Assembly: GCA_963969365.1 (NCBI GenBank)
Contig: OZ017756.1
Location: 1,612,001-1,676,000, forward strand
Reading direction: 5' to 3'
Length of the DNA stretch: 64,000 nt
From: Asterochloris sp. CNOR1
Taxonomy: Eukaryota > Chlorophyta > Trebouxiophyceae > Trebouxiales > Trebouxiaceae
Of the stretch, positions 11,201 to 22,413 are shown piece by piece. The stretch's first letter is position 1. The number at the start of each line of letters is the position of its first letter. Made by a program: the position numbers and the translations under genes. A model generated the notes under the pieces. It did not search any database, was not told the DNA's origin, and saw only the letters and a list, made by a program, of their open reading frames with translations.

Positions 11201-12157
11201 TCTCTTGGGACAGGGGAGAATTGTGTGCTGCTTCAACACCTTGAGGTGGCCAGTTGTCTCGCAGCTTGATGTTCTTGGCTGCAGACTTGCGTGCGTCAGC
11301 ATGTCCACCCAGAATTGTGCCTGCCTGTAGGAGAACATCGTGCCAGTGACCAACAGAAGGGTGTGCAACAGGAAGGTGGATGTCCTCTTCAGCGGCTACA
11401 GTGAGGCAGAGGGCAAGTAAGGCCAGCAGTAGTACTGTATGCTCACAGGCATGGCCCTGCTGCTGCATGGCAGTGCTCCGGTCCGATGCACAACCTGACC
11501 AGTAGTGCAGCATGACATTGTACCTGTATGTGCACAGCCGAGGGGTGATCAACATGCCCACGCTGCCTGCAAGGCCATGGTGCATGGCTGCATGCCATCT
11601 TGCTGCTCTGCCATTGCTGTGCTGCTGCATGCTACAATCTGCCTTTGCCTTGGCACAACCAGAAGTATGCGCCTTGTAGACTGGTCCTAGGCCATCTTTC
11701 ACACCACAAATGCGCCTGCAACTGCAGATACGTGCCGAGCGCCAGGCTGGCATTTGAGTACCCAGATGCGTACCCTGCGGCCACCACAGACTGCTCAGGC
11801 GACAGCAACATCCTGCTGCACGAGGACTGGGTCTTTGGTGGCGAGACTGCCACCTGTGGGGCTGAGGAGGGATTCAGGAGCTCCTCCCACTGGGCCGAGC
11901 AGAGCAAGCACCATTCCAGCCAGGCCAGAGGCGCCTGCAGCTCCATGGGCGCTGGGGAACAGACCACTCAGGAGCATTGGACCCCTCAGGAGCAGGCAGT
12001 GCACGATGTAGGCAGCGACCCCTGCCCCCACTGCGGCGGCTCAGGGCAGGAGATGGCGGGCAGCAGCGCCCCCTCTGCTGGGATTGCAGACTGCCCCCAC
12101 TGCGGCGACCAGCAGATCATCAGGGATCAGTTTGAGTGGAGCCGGGACAAAGGCTGA
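8271..12157 (+). CDS. YccV/HspQ-like (hemimethylated-DNA-binding fold) protein with C-terminal twin CPHCG motifs
   Basis: Eight exons (8271-8450, 8553-8626, 8678-8804, 9838-9976, 10511-10623, 10860-10940, 11331-11416, 11728-12157) join into 409 residues. The YccV-like domain spans about residues 173-255: GTVFEHRRHGYRGVVCGWD, then QPFYICLPDEHSY and AQENIVPV, which is the typical order of this fold. In bacteria HspQ/YccV acts as a Lon specificity factor; in plants the same fold sits in ClpF, a chloroplast Clp adaptor, and in FBXO21-like proteins. Residues before it (GWDAEEAIDRSLQALF) are helical. After the domain comes a low-complexity Ser/Gln/Glu stretch, then CPHCGG and CPHCGD about 23 residues apart, a likely zinc-binding pair. 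An adaptor role in proteolysis is inference. The start is the first ATG after an in-frame stop at 8229, 105 bases after the MATE stop; I see no clear transit peptide, so an upstream exon cannot be excluded. Confidence 0.85.
9092..9163. other. 17-bp perfect inverted repeat in an intron
   Basis: TCTGGCACACCAGTGAG (9092-9108) and its exact reverse complement (9147-9163) flank a 38-base loop that includes a T-rich run and CTGCAG. The transcript would form a 17-bp hairpin inside intron 3 of the YccV-like gene. Confidence 0.85.
9265..9837 (+). repeat. Exon-edge minisatellite: tandem ghost copies of the acceptor and first codons of the next exon
   Basis: The real exon starts at 9838 after a CAG acceptor and reads GGCTGGGATGCCGAGGAGG. 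Upstream, units beginning at about 9458, 9537, 9609, 9680 and 9752 repeat the pattern (CCTGCAG, then GG[CT]T followed by an ATGC-like stretch, an AGGAGG-like stretch and GCAGCCTGCAG) with spacings of 79, 72, 71, 72 and then 86 bases. Vaguer units extend left to about 9265. Units at 9609 and 9752 carry stop codons (TGA, TAA) right after the pseudo-acceptor; those at 9537 and 9680 stay open across the unit but run into the next stop. Confidence 0.85.
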
Positions 12158-12593
12158 GCTCGGCCCCCCCACCTCCCTGAGGAGCTAGGCCTTTTTGTGT
12201 GCAGTGCTGTCTCTACCCCAAGCAGACTGTGCCCCCTGTAAGCTGAGCGAGTGTGGGGGTCTGTGCCAGCAGCAGGATGTACACAAGCAATGCATGAAAG
12301 TCAGCCAACTGTACAGCTGCTGGACCATGTGCACTAAGTTGTGTGGATATATGATGTTGCCGATGTATAATTTTGCCCCTGCTCCTCACAACATGTAGTT
12401 GCGTAGGCATGCGCCTTATGTTGACGCTGGTGACCAGCCACGTTGCAGGCATGCAGTGGCCAAATGGCACTAGTGCGACAAAGGACTTCCAACATGTCTC
12501 ATTTGGCAGATGATAAAAAGTCAGCACTTGTCTACATCCATATGAAACTTCAGGCATTTGAGAGGAGCAGCCCCTTCTTGTGAGATTATCACT
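12158..12593. other. Intergenic between convergent genes, 436 bp
   Basis: This holds the 3' ends of the YccV-like gene (plus) and the dehydrogenase (minus). A TGTAA at 12237-12241 could be the poly(A) signal of the plus-strand gene. Nothing else was recognised. Confidence 0.5.
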
Positions 12594-15500
12594 CTAGTTT
12601 ACTCTTGGGTCGCCACCTGTGACACCAAGGATTGTGCCTGCAGACAGCAACAGCCAGCTTTCCAGCACAAGTATGAAGGGCTGCATGTTATGCAGAGTGT
12701 GTTGTAGGCATCCTGCTTGCCTGAAACATAGCTGCTGTCTGCCTCACAAGCCAAGAACACTGCGGAGGGTGCCAGCTCCTTGGGCTGTGCAGGTCGCTCT
12801 GAGGGTTTGTTCTCAGCCTGGTGCTCAATCTGCAGGACAGACTGCCAGTCAGCAGCATGCCGGGAGGACACACAGGCTGGCACAGCAGGGGGGAGTTGCA
12901 CAGCAGGCGGCGCTGCCAGTCAGCAGCGTGCTGTGCACAGGGCACGAACCCCTGACCTAGAGGGAAGGGGTTCATTGAGAAGGACACGACTTTATTGCCA
13001 GTCACTAGCATACTGGGCAGCGGGAACACCATTAGCGTCAGGCTGAACTCTCAGCAGGACAATTTGCAAGCAGGCCAGTAAACAGACTGAGTGTTGCAGT
13101 CCTGCATCAGCATGCATGAGGGATTCACCTTATCCTCAGTGAAGCTCTCGATGACCTGCAGGCAACACTCAAGCATCAGCAGAGCAAAAAGCTCGTGCAG
13201 CGCGCCACTCCATCAGAGTCATTGCACAGTGTCGGAGCAGCCAAGGTCTGCAGGTGCTTGTCACGCATACAGGACGGGAAGTTTGAGGCACCACACATTA
13301 AGTGGGGACGACAAAGCTCCAGATCTCCAGAATTGCAGACGCACCAGCGGGGTCCAGACTGGGCCAGGTGCAATGGCATTCACTCTGATACCCTTGGGCA
13401 TCAGGACTGGAGCAAGACCCTTCGTCAGGGTCACTATGGCGCCCTGCAGGAAGCATGCCATGGTCAGCATGTGCTGCTCACACATGAACAGTACGTTTCT
13501 TTGAGAAGTTTTCTTGTGTGCTAGCCATCATGTGAGTAGCTCACCTTGGTGACAGCATAATCCAAAATGGTAGGCTTGGGACCTGCAAGCAAGAAAGTAT
13601 TCATATCAAAAGAGGCAACAAGCACCATGTCCACTTAAACTGTCTGATCTGGCACTGAGGGGCGCAGCTGCGCCCACCTCTCTGCAATCACCTTGAAGAG
13701 GATGGCAGGGCATGCTGGGGCAGCATACCAGCCAGGCAGCAGCATGGCTCTGCGTGCTCACAAAATGGGAGCAAAGGAAGTGCCCACTTGGCCAGTTCGG
13801 AGTGACCTGACAATCAACAGAGGCCCTGCACCAGTGGCCTTGCAAGCTGGTCCACCCAGAGCTCTCGGGCATGCGTGTGCACAGGTGGGGCCACACAGCA
13901 TTGACTACCTTGCTGCAGCTCTTGCAGAAGTGACCCACCACCCCAGGCATGCCACTGCACAGCTCACCATATGCCTGCACGCTGCTGATGTTGATGATGG
14001 AGCCGCCCTTAGGCATGTGCTTGACAGCCTTCTGCGCCAGACTAAACATGGCAATGATGTTGGTGTGGAAGGTGCGCTCCAAACGGTCCCTGGGGATCTC
14101 AGTCCACTCTTGCTGCAGCAGCAAGGGCCGCAGAGGCATTCTGAAACAGGGGCAGCAACTGTGGGCAGGCTGCAGCCAGAGACGCCAAAGAGGCACCACG
14201 AGTGTTGCCGGCGGACTGCAGCAGGAGGCACGCCAGGCCTTGTGCCAGCAAAGAGGAGAGGGTCCCGGGACTGCTCAGCCCCAGCACAGGCAGCCTGGCA
14301 CACCAGGGTGTATGGTGCCTAGCTCCAAACAGAGCCAGCTGTGCATGGTGCCAAGCTTGAGGCACCTCTGGACACCATGCACAGCTGGCTTGCTTGAAGC
14401 TAGGCACGGACTGCCAAGCACTGCTGAGACGCCCTGGGCTGGCCCCAGAGACAAGTGAACATGCAGCCTTGGTACAGTCAGGGTGTCCAGCAGGGCATGT
14501 GCCACAGCAATACCAGGTGGCAGAGACACACCCAGACTGGAGGTGCAGCGGCTGGCCATGCCATAGCCAGATGGGGTGCACAGGCCTGTGCACAACAGAG
14601 TGGCCAGTGCTGACCTCCTTGCCCTGGAAACTGGCGTTGTTGACAAGTATGTCCACCCGCCCAAACTTTTTTACAGTGTCATCGATGACTTTCCTACAGG
14701 CAGCAGTAAACAACTGCTTTACACCAGCACCTGGATGAGGGATTGGCAGACACAACCAGGCACGATGTCCAGCAACTTAAACATGAATCAGGTTTGTGCG
14801 CATAGCAGCAGGGTGCATTTTGGGCATGAAGGGGCGGCAGGTGAATTTTTTGACGCTGGCAAACGGTGCCCATATTCTAGAACAATGCAGCCAGGCCAGA
14901 CCCAGACATCAGTGATGCACAATGCCATGCACAGTGGCTCCTGCACCATCATTGCACAGTCCTGCCCTCAGAAGGATGGGAGCTGGGTTGGTTTGCTGAC
15001 ATGCAAGATGTGCTTCAAGCAGGCAGCAACAGCAGACATGCCTGCCCAAGGTGGCAGCCTGATGACTGCCGGGCCACACTGTTAGATGCCTCAACACCGC
15101 CGAATGTAGCCCGCTGGTACAGCTGAGCCCGTGCACTCGGGCATCCCACCTCACACCAAGCGCAGCCTACCTGCACTGTCCCTTCAGGGCCAAGTGTGCG
15201 CAAGCTTAAGAAAGTGGCAATGCACACAACTCACTTGGCCCGTCTAGCAAACAGCGGTTGTTGGGAGTGACACACGCCCCCCCCCCCCTCCCCCATCCCC
15301 AGCATGCAGCATGCAGTATGCTGCTACCAGCTTCCTGCCCGGCTCAACAACAATTGCATCTTCCTGCTGCACCAGGTTCCTTGAGGGCACCACACCAGTT
15401 TTACTGCACTGTGCTTCTTGCTTCTGACCTGCAACCCAACCAAACCCTGCTGATCTTTGCGTAACCAGACTGAGCTCACTTGCACTGCTCCTCCTGAGCC

Positions 15501-16485
15501 AGATCCCCCGGGATGTTGAGGCACTCCACACCAGCTTCCTTGACCACCTTCTCGGTCAGTTCGGCATCCTTGTGCTCGCACCAGTAGGCATCCACGATGT
15601 GCGCGCCCTCACGGGCAAAGGCCAAGGCAATGGCGCGGCCAATGCCAGAGTCAGCGCCTGTGACAATGGCGACCTGTAGAAAACGCAGCGGGGCAGTGGG
15701 GGGCACCATTTGCAGGCCTCTGTTGGTGCCAAGTCCACAAGGCAGTGAGTTAGTCCAGTGCAATCCCCTGAAGCCAGGCCCTGGCTCCTGTCAACTGCAG
15801 CAAAGCAGTGAGGGGCACCCACGCCAGCAGGATGGTGCAGCTGATGTAAGATGTTGTCGTATAGGGACCTGCAGAGGGCCAGTATACTGCTGAAGGCTGC
15901 ACTGCACAGCACGGTGCCAGCAGGCTGCAGAGAGAGCAGTTTCAATTAGACAGGCAACATTGGGAGGAACAGCCTGCGGCTGAACATCATCACCCAGGCT
16001 GGCTGGGGCCACGGCATGGTGGGTGTGATCCTCATTATGTACTGGCAAGGCTGTGGACCCTCATTGGAGGTGGCATCTGGTTTGCAGCAGCATCTAAAAG
16101 CTTAGCTGCGTTGCAGAGGGCGAGACTCAGCTGCCCTGCACCTGTGATTCATGCCACTACCAGTACTGTCAGGCTTTTCACCTTGTCTTTCAGCTTGCCA
16201 CTGCCCACATAGTCGTCATAGCCAAAGTCAGGCTTGGGGGTCATCTTGTGCTCATCCCCAGGCGCTGCAACAGACAGCAGGAGCACTCAGGCCATGTGCT
16301 GGCATGCAGCTTGAGACCAGCATTGCGCTGCTGAACAGACAGAGGACTGCTGTCCGTGCACAGCAGATCAAGGCAGCGCTGGATAATGGCATTGCGCCTG
16401 GCTCCTGCAGTGTCTCACGCTGCTGGTCCTGTTTGGGGAAGGGTGGCTTCAGCTCAGAATCAACAACATCTCTGGGGTCTGTCAT
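12594..16485 (-). CDS. Short-chain dehydrogenase/reductase, glucose/ribitol dehydrogenase homolog type
   Basis: Ten exons on the minus strand (16419-16485, 16182-16264, 15480-15673, 14615-14693, 13968-14112, 13545-13582, 13345-13443, 13129-13155, 12721-12829, 12594-12637) give a 294-residue protein. It is an NAD(P)-dependent classical SDR with an N-terminal extension typical of the plant seed glucose and ribitol dehydrogenase homologs and bacterial YhdF-like enzymes (FPKQDQQ, then DEHKMTPKPDFGYDDY). Visible marks are the cofactor motif TGADSGIGRA, the stabilising ILVNNAS, the catalytic serine in INISSVQAY, the catalytic YAVTK, and APGPVWTPL after the active site, ending in SYVSGTILGVTGGDPRVN. 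The last intron has a GC donor (GCAAGC), and the eighth exon is only 27 bases. The true substrate is unknown; relatives act in sugar-alcohol or stress metabolism. The ATG at 16485 is the first in frame. No transit peptide is evident. Confidence 0.93.
12842..13013 (-). repeat. Three spaced copies of a 19-bp motif in a dehydrogenase intron
   Basis: CTGCCAGTCAGCAGCATGC and close variants occur at 12842-12860, 12913-12931 and 12995-13013 (plus-strand reading), about 71 and 82 bases apart. They lie just upstream, in transcript sense, of the exon ending at 12829. This looks like another short intronic tandem array next to an acceptor. Confidence 0.6.
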
Positions 16486-17977
16486 GGCTTTGGCCGATGC
16501 TGTGACACAAGGTCTTCTGGAGATCTGACTGCGCCTGCACTGCAATCAAGGATGGTGAGCACAGCAGCAGCATCGCCATTGCCATTGCTGGCGAGCCTTA
16601 TCACTCAAGTACCTGACAGCTGGAAGAGCCCCACAGGTCCTGCACGGCCTCGGTGCCAAGCTCCTTGCGGCTACACAGATCCGTGGCAACGTTGAGATGG
16701 TCAATGGCATGCCTTAGTATCAATGCACAAAGGGGCCCTCCCTACTCTTAAGGTCTTTGTTCAATTCGTTGCTTCTTTCAGAATGCTTTCAGGCATGCAT
16801 GCATTGCACTTTTCATTATCTGCAGAAGGGAATGCATGTGGCCTCCACAGTGACCATGCTGCGGAGCAATCTCAAGAGTGCATACCATATGGACACTATC
16901 TCAGAAGTCACTGAGTCGCGCTGGGCCCAGAAGGGCAATGCAATGAGAGGGCCTGGGAGTTTGAGCCTTGAGGGGCTGTGACACATAGAGGATGCACAAA
17001 GCTTGCTGGCCACTATGTTCTGGCTTCATGGCCTCTGTCGACCCCTCCTCGGGGGCCCTGCTGCTCCTGCTTAACTGAGTTATCAGCCTGTGGGACAATT
17101 CACACCGGCGTGGCTGCTTGGCAAGCGCCATTTGTGCGGTGTAGGGGCCTGCAGATGCAAGAAGGGGGCGCACAACTGTGTGCAAGCCCTTGAGCATGGA
17201 TTGCTGCACTCTCTGCTGTGCCTCTGTTTGCAGACCAGCAAGAGTGTGCCATTGCAAGTTGGGCGGCTAGTCTTATGGTGTTGTCTTGTGGGAAAGGCGC
17301 TGCCTTGCCTTGCATGCTGCTAATGCCGCCGTCGAGATGCTGCTGCAGACCGCCATACACAATGCTTCACAGCTGCTGGGAGACGTCCAGCTGCTTTGCG
17401 CTGGTCGGAGGCTGTGTTGCAGTGGTCTGCACAGGTCCTAAGGCCATCACAAACATCTAGCAGTTGAGCTGGCTGATGAATGATTTGCAAAGCTTCTGCA
17501 TAGAGAGGGATAGGCGGCTGCAGGGAACAGCCCTGCAAGCCACTGATACGGGCGAGGGCCAGCAAGTGGACATTGATTCAGCTGCTGCACGGCACTGACT
17601 GAGGGCTGCCCAGGGCCCCTCTGGGCACTGCCAACATGCCCTGGACCTTCTGCATCGGCAAAGAATCCTCAATGGAGCCATGCATACAACTGATGCATTC
17701 CTCAGCACCCCCCTCCCTTCCCCCGAAACAGCTTTGACCATGTTGCAGACTTGAGCTTGCCATGCAATGCTGATTCATGCAGGCTTCTCAGGTGTCGCCT
17801 CGGACTGAGCTGTCCCAGGCATGGCGGTGGTCCCAGGCGTGGCTTCTGTCCCGCTCCTAGCAACAAGGAGACAGATCAACAGCCCCGGGGGGCACACAGA
17901 CCGGGCATGCGCCATGGGAACGAACCTAAGGTTCAGGCTACTTGCCTTCTCGAGGCCAGATTTGCATCTGTCGCAGC
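16486..17977. promoter_or_regulatory. Divergent intergenic region, 1.5 kb
   Basis: This region separates the start of the dehydrogenase (minus) from that of PRP3 (plus), so it must contain both promoters and 5' UTRs. I saw no exon chain with family similarity, no clear TATA box and no mobile element. Open stretches here are short and lack recognisable motifs. Confidence 0.5.
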
Positions 17978-20900
17978 ATGCCTGACAAACGCAAACCACA
18001 GGATGGTGCGGAGGATGCAGCAGCAGCCAAGCGTGCCCGGATCAGCAGCAATGGTCCGGCCAGTACCAACCTGGCCAATGGCCAAGCCACTGGAGCCCAG
18101 AAGCCTGCCTTGCCTGCCAGGGAGGCCATTGAGAATGCCAAGAAGGCCATGCAGGAGCGCAAAGCCCTGCTGGAGCGCCAGAAGCAGCTGCTGCAGAGCA
18201 AGCTGCGTGCAGCAGGAGTAGCGGTGAGCTTCCTGTCCTTGATGCCACCAAATGTCTTTGTGTTTGTTTTGCTGTGCGATCCAGCAGGCTGCAAGCATTG
18301 CATCTGGATCCTGCATGGACATGCCTGCAAGGCGCTGCATTGTGTGCTGCATCCCCCTCTGTGATGCAACCCTGCTGACACCTTGGCACCCCTGCTCACA
18401 CAGCCCCTGCTCCTGCGCAACAGGGCCAGGCTGGTGCAGCAGCAGCCGCGCCAGCAGCTCCTCAGACAGCTTCAGCAGGTGTGCGTCCCAAGGCCCCCCT
18501 GCCAAGGGCCTCGCCTCCAGGCATGGGGCCGCCAGGCATGGCTGGCGTCGGCATGAGACCGCCCGTTGGCGTAGGAGTGAGGCCGCCTGCCCCCTCTATG
18601 GGCCCCCCAGGCGGGGCTGCAGTGAGGCCGCCCATGCCTGTGCGCACTGCCTACTCGAAGCCCATTGCACTGAGGCTGGACGACCAGGGGAGAGAGGTCG
18701 ATGATTTCGGGAACTTGGTGGAGCGCAAGGCAGACGTGGTCACGACCTTCAAGGTGGGGCCACCTGCATGTGAGTGCATGGGGTGGGGCGCTGATCAGGC
18801 TCTGCTGCTGCAGCGCAAATAGCTTGGCAGTCAGTGCGATCTCTCAGTACTCTGCAGCCTGGTGCTACATGCTGTTTAGTTAGTGCAAAAATTTGACCGT
18901 GGTGGTGTCCTCGGTTGCCACGCTGTGATGCTTAGCTGTGCAGCCTCTCAGCCAATTTATGAATCCCCACTTTGAAGCTGCTCAACAATGGGGCAAGGGC
19001 GCAGCTGCAGCACACAAATTTGGCCGCCGCAGCTGAATACCCTGGTGCTAGGCTCAACAGATGATTTGCCTGCCGCAGGTCAACCAGAAGCGGCCGGAGC
19101 TGGCACGCATGAATGCAGAGGAGGAGGAAGAGCCGGGCATCAAGCCCAAAGTCGAGAGGTGTGTCTCTTTCACGGAGGCTCTATGCAGTGCTGCTTTGTG
19201 TCTCCCCCGCTGCGAGAAGTTTCTGCGCTGCTGTTCTGACGCCTTGTGGTGGCAACTGTTTCTGCAGCCCACTGCAAATAGGCTGCCTTTCTGTGAGACA
19301 AAGAACTTTGTGCTCGCCAGGATTGTTGCCTGAAGCCCTGCCTTTCGTTGCTGTGTACCATCCCCAGTTGTTGTGCACTGCTGCTGCAGCTATCATGATG
19401 ACTTGCTGGGCAATCGAGGGGCCAGGAGACTGGAGCGGCGGCGGCGGTCCAACTTCGACTTCGTCAAGCCTGGCGCCTACAACAGGGAGGCCCAAGTCAT
19501 GCGCATCAGGGTGAGGCAGCCTTGGAGGCATCTGTGCTGTACCACCCGTACATCCGTGAGGCCCTGGTACAGGGCCTCACATACAGCATGTTTGCACTGG
19601 ACAGGTCCTGTGCACAAAGTATCAATTGCTGGGCTCCAAAGCAGGACTGTGAACCTGGCCGTGTCTGCAGGCCGAGTATGGGGAGGAGGGGGTGAAACAA
19701 ATGCGCCGCCGGGAGGCAGAGGAGCGGCGGGAGGCTGCTGCCGGCGGCGATGCCAACGCTGTCCCCCTCGGGCAGCGCGCGGTCACCACTGCACAGGAGG
19801 TGGCTGCCCAAAAGGCTGCTATCCCTGATGTGGAGTGGTGGGATGCCCGCCTGCTGCAGCATCCAGAGAGCTATGAGGAGCCCATGGAGGAGGGTGCTCG
19901 GTAAGTCAGTGCATGTGTCCAGTGGGTCAGCCAGTCTCTGGGAGAATATCCAGGGGAAGCAGTCAGGGTGGCAGTGTAAGGTGGAGTGGTGGGAGAACTG
20001 CCTGCTGCAGCATCCTTGGTGAGAAGAACTGCATCGCATTGTAAGACACACTGGACATGCAATCTGCAGAGCTATGCTGAGCCTCTGTGGGAGGAAGCTA
20101 GGTGAGCTCAGCTTGATTACCACCCTCATCTGGGTGAGGGGGAGTCAGTCAGGATGAGGCAGGGGCCATGCTGCCCCGCAGCTGCTGACTCAAGCTGTAT
20201 CACAATCTGCGTTTAATACACACAACGGCTTTGCTGCCCACCGCGGGCGCCGTCAGGACTGTCTCTGCTGCAGGCAAATCAACGAGGGCCGCACTTATTA
20301 CAGTACAGACTTTGACAGCACCTGCTTACCCAGCACGTCGCCAGCCTGAAGATCACAATCTGCAGCGCAGGCTGCATGCACCTACGTGGCTGCCTGTGCT
20401 GCAGACACTTCAACAAGCGAAGCATGCCGACAACGCCCTCTAGGCCGCTTGTTTCGCCAGCCTGTTTGCTTCAGCTCCAGCCCTTTCTTTCAGCTCACTC
20501 GCCTTTGAAGTCCCATCATCCTGCAGGTGGATCAATGAGCAGCGCATCACCATTTATGTGGAGCATCCTGTGCCCATTGCACCGCCTGTGGAGGAGGCAC
20601 CTGCAGCCCCCATGCCCTTGGTGCTCACTGCCCGCGAGCGCAAGAAGATGCGCACGCAGCGCCGCATGGAGCGTGAGAAGGAGCGCCAGGTGGGCTTGTA
20701 GGCGACATGTGATGCTGAGACGCACAGGCAGACAGACAAACCTGCTGGCTGCAGGTCTGGACATTTGGGATCTGCATGTGCAGCCAGGTCTATAATGAGG
20801 TTGGGGTTTTGCTGCCTGTTTGAAATGTAGACAGACTGCAAACTCGAGCCGCCCCCATCCCGGCATACTTACTGCACCTCAGGGAGGCTAGACTCTCTGT

Positions 20901-22413
20901 GCTGGTTGAGGGCCTGTCCAGCCCACGCACAGGTGAGGTGAGCTCGCATGGCCTGCTTAGTGGCCAGTATGAGGTGTGACACGAGGTTCTTCTGCCTACC
21001 TCGATCAACTCATGTCACTGTCAACACTGCCAGCACTGCCTGGCACTTGTGGTCCCCTCAGCCATCAGGCTGCAGGGAGCTGCATCTCAACCCGGAGCAT
21101 CAGCAGCCTACCTGCTCCAGCCGCACAAGCTTGATGTCATCGCTCTTCATTGTCCATCCTGCTACAGGTTGTGAGTGGCCAGGCCTGCTGGAGGCGCCCA
21201 GGTGCCAACAAGACCATAAAAAGCAAAATGATCCTTAGTTCTGATTCCTGCGTGCCCACCCTGCTGCAGGACCTGATTGCTCAGGGCCTGCTGGAGCCGC
21301 CCAAGCCAAAGGTCAAGATCAGCAACATGATGCGAGTGCTGGGGGAGAATGCGGTGATGGACCCAACAGCCATCGAGTCCGAGGTCCGGCAGCAGATGCA
21401 GGAGCGGCAGCAGGTGAGCCAGGACCCTGCTGCACGGCACTGTCATTTCTGTCATCTTGGTGCGCCTGGCAGCCCTCAAGCCTGGCGGCAGATGCAGGGG
21501 TTATGCCATCGCATCAGGGCAGACAGCCGTGTGGTCAGGCCAACATGTGCTGCCTCAAGTGGAGAGGTTAGCTTTGCATTGTCGCTGCGGGGAGACCGAC
21601 CCCTGTGTCAGGGAAGTGATGCAGCATGCTGTGGGCAAGGCAACACGCAGTTCTGGGGCTTTTGTGGCTCAGGGTTTGTGCGCTGCTGTCCTGCAGGCTC
21701 ATGAGGACAGGAATCTGGCACGCAAGCTGACGCCAGCAGAGAAGAAGGAGAAAAAGATGAAGAAGCTGATTGGGGAGGCCTCTGAGGGCGAGGCTCCAAT
21801 TGTGACGTTGTTCCGAGTGCGCGACCTCAGCCACAAGCAGCTTCAGTTCAAGGTCAAGGTCAATGCTGAGGTGAGCAGGCAGTGCTCAGGAGCAAGTTGT
21901 GCACAAGCAGATGTGTTTCAATTCACACTGCTGCCTCAACAGTGCTCAGCACCCACCAAATCAGCACTGGCTTGGCATGCAGGAGCTTCACCTGACTGGG
22001 TGCGCAGTGCTGACAGATGAGATGTGCATTGTGGTGGCTGAGGGAGGCATCAAGGCCCACAAAAAGTATACCAAGCTTATGACACAGCGCATCAAATGGA
22101 CTGTGGTTCCAGAAGAGGAGGAAGCAGGTGAGCTCCAGTTGTGCAGCCCTTGTGCACAGGACATGCAAAGCAGCATTTGCTGCACTGGTCACTTGAACAT
22201 CTGCACGCATCACAATGCCGCTTCCATGCTGCAGATGAGACCGAAAGACCTCAAAACAGGTGTGATCTGGTGTGGCAAGGGACAGTGAAAGCGAAGTCGT
22301 TTCAGAGATTTGTCTTGGAGACCTTCCGCAGTGAGGCAGCTGCCCTGAAATGGCTGAAAGACAGAGGACTCGCCCACTACTGGGAACAGGCTAAATGCCA
22401 TGAAGCTGATTGA
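17978..22413 (+). CDS. PRP3: U4/U6 small nuclear ribonucleoprotein PRP3
   Basis: Ten exons (17978-18223, 18424-18753, 19079-19158, 19390-19510, 19671-19900, 20527-20689, 21270-21413, 21697-21870, 21983-22127, 22235-22413) join into 603 residues. PRP3 binds the U4/U6 duplex in the tri-snRNP and is needed for spliceosome assembly in the nucleus. The N-terminus is Lys/Ala-rich, with a Pro/Gly/Met low-complexity stretch at about 85-155. The PRP3 domain follows: FDFVKPGAYNREAQVMRI, PDVEWWDARLLQHPESYEE, RERKKMRTQRRMEREKERQ, EPPKPKVKISNMMRVLGENA and HEDRNLARKLTPAEKKEKK. The DUF1115 C-terminus has CDLVWQGTVKAKSFQRFV and ends DRGLAHYWEQAK. An N-terminal PWI domain, present in animal PRPF3, was not seen. 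The intron after exon 5 holds decayed copies of the flanking exon ends. Confidence 0.96.
19979..20312 (+). pseudogene. Ghost exon pair inside PRP3 intron 5
   Basis: The end of exon 5 (coding VEWWDARLLQHPESYEEP) recurs as 19979-20017 (VEWWENCLLQHP) and 20070-20101 (SYAEPLWEEAR), split by a 51-base stretch that begins GTGAGA and ends CTGCAG. The start of exon 6 (coding WINEQRITIYVE) recurs at 20274-20312 after CTGCAG as QINEGRTYYSTD. Taken literally, splicing the first two pieces creates a stop, so this looks like a decayed duplicate rather than an alternative exon. Confidence 0.75.

Noticed and set aside
15277-15288. C12 run and neighbouring pyrimidine tract as a regulatory site
   Set aside because: It lies in an intron and reads as simple sequence; nothing points to function.
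16486-16545. Upstream extension of the dehydrogenase to 16545 as a targeting peptide
   Set aside because: The extension would begin at TTG, not ATG; the first ATG is at 16485, and the resulting N-terminus matches the family.
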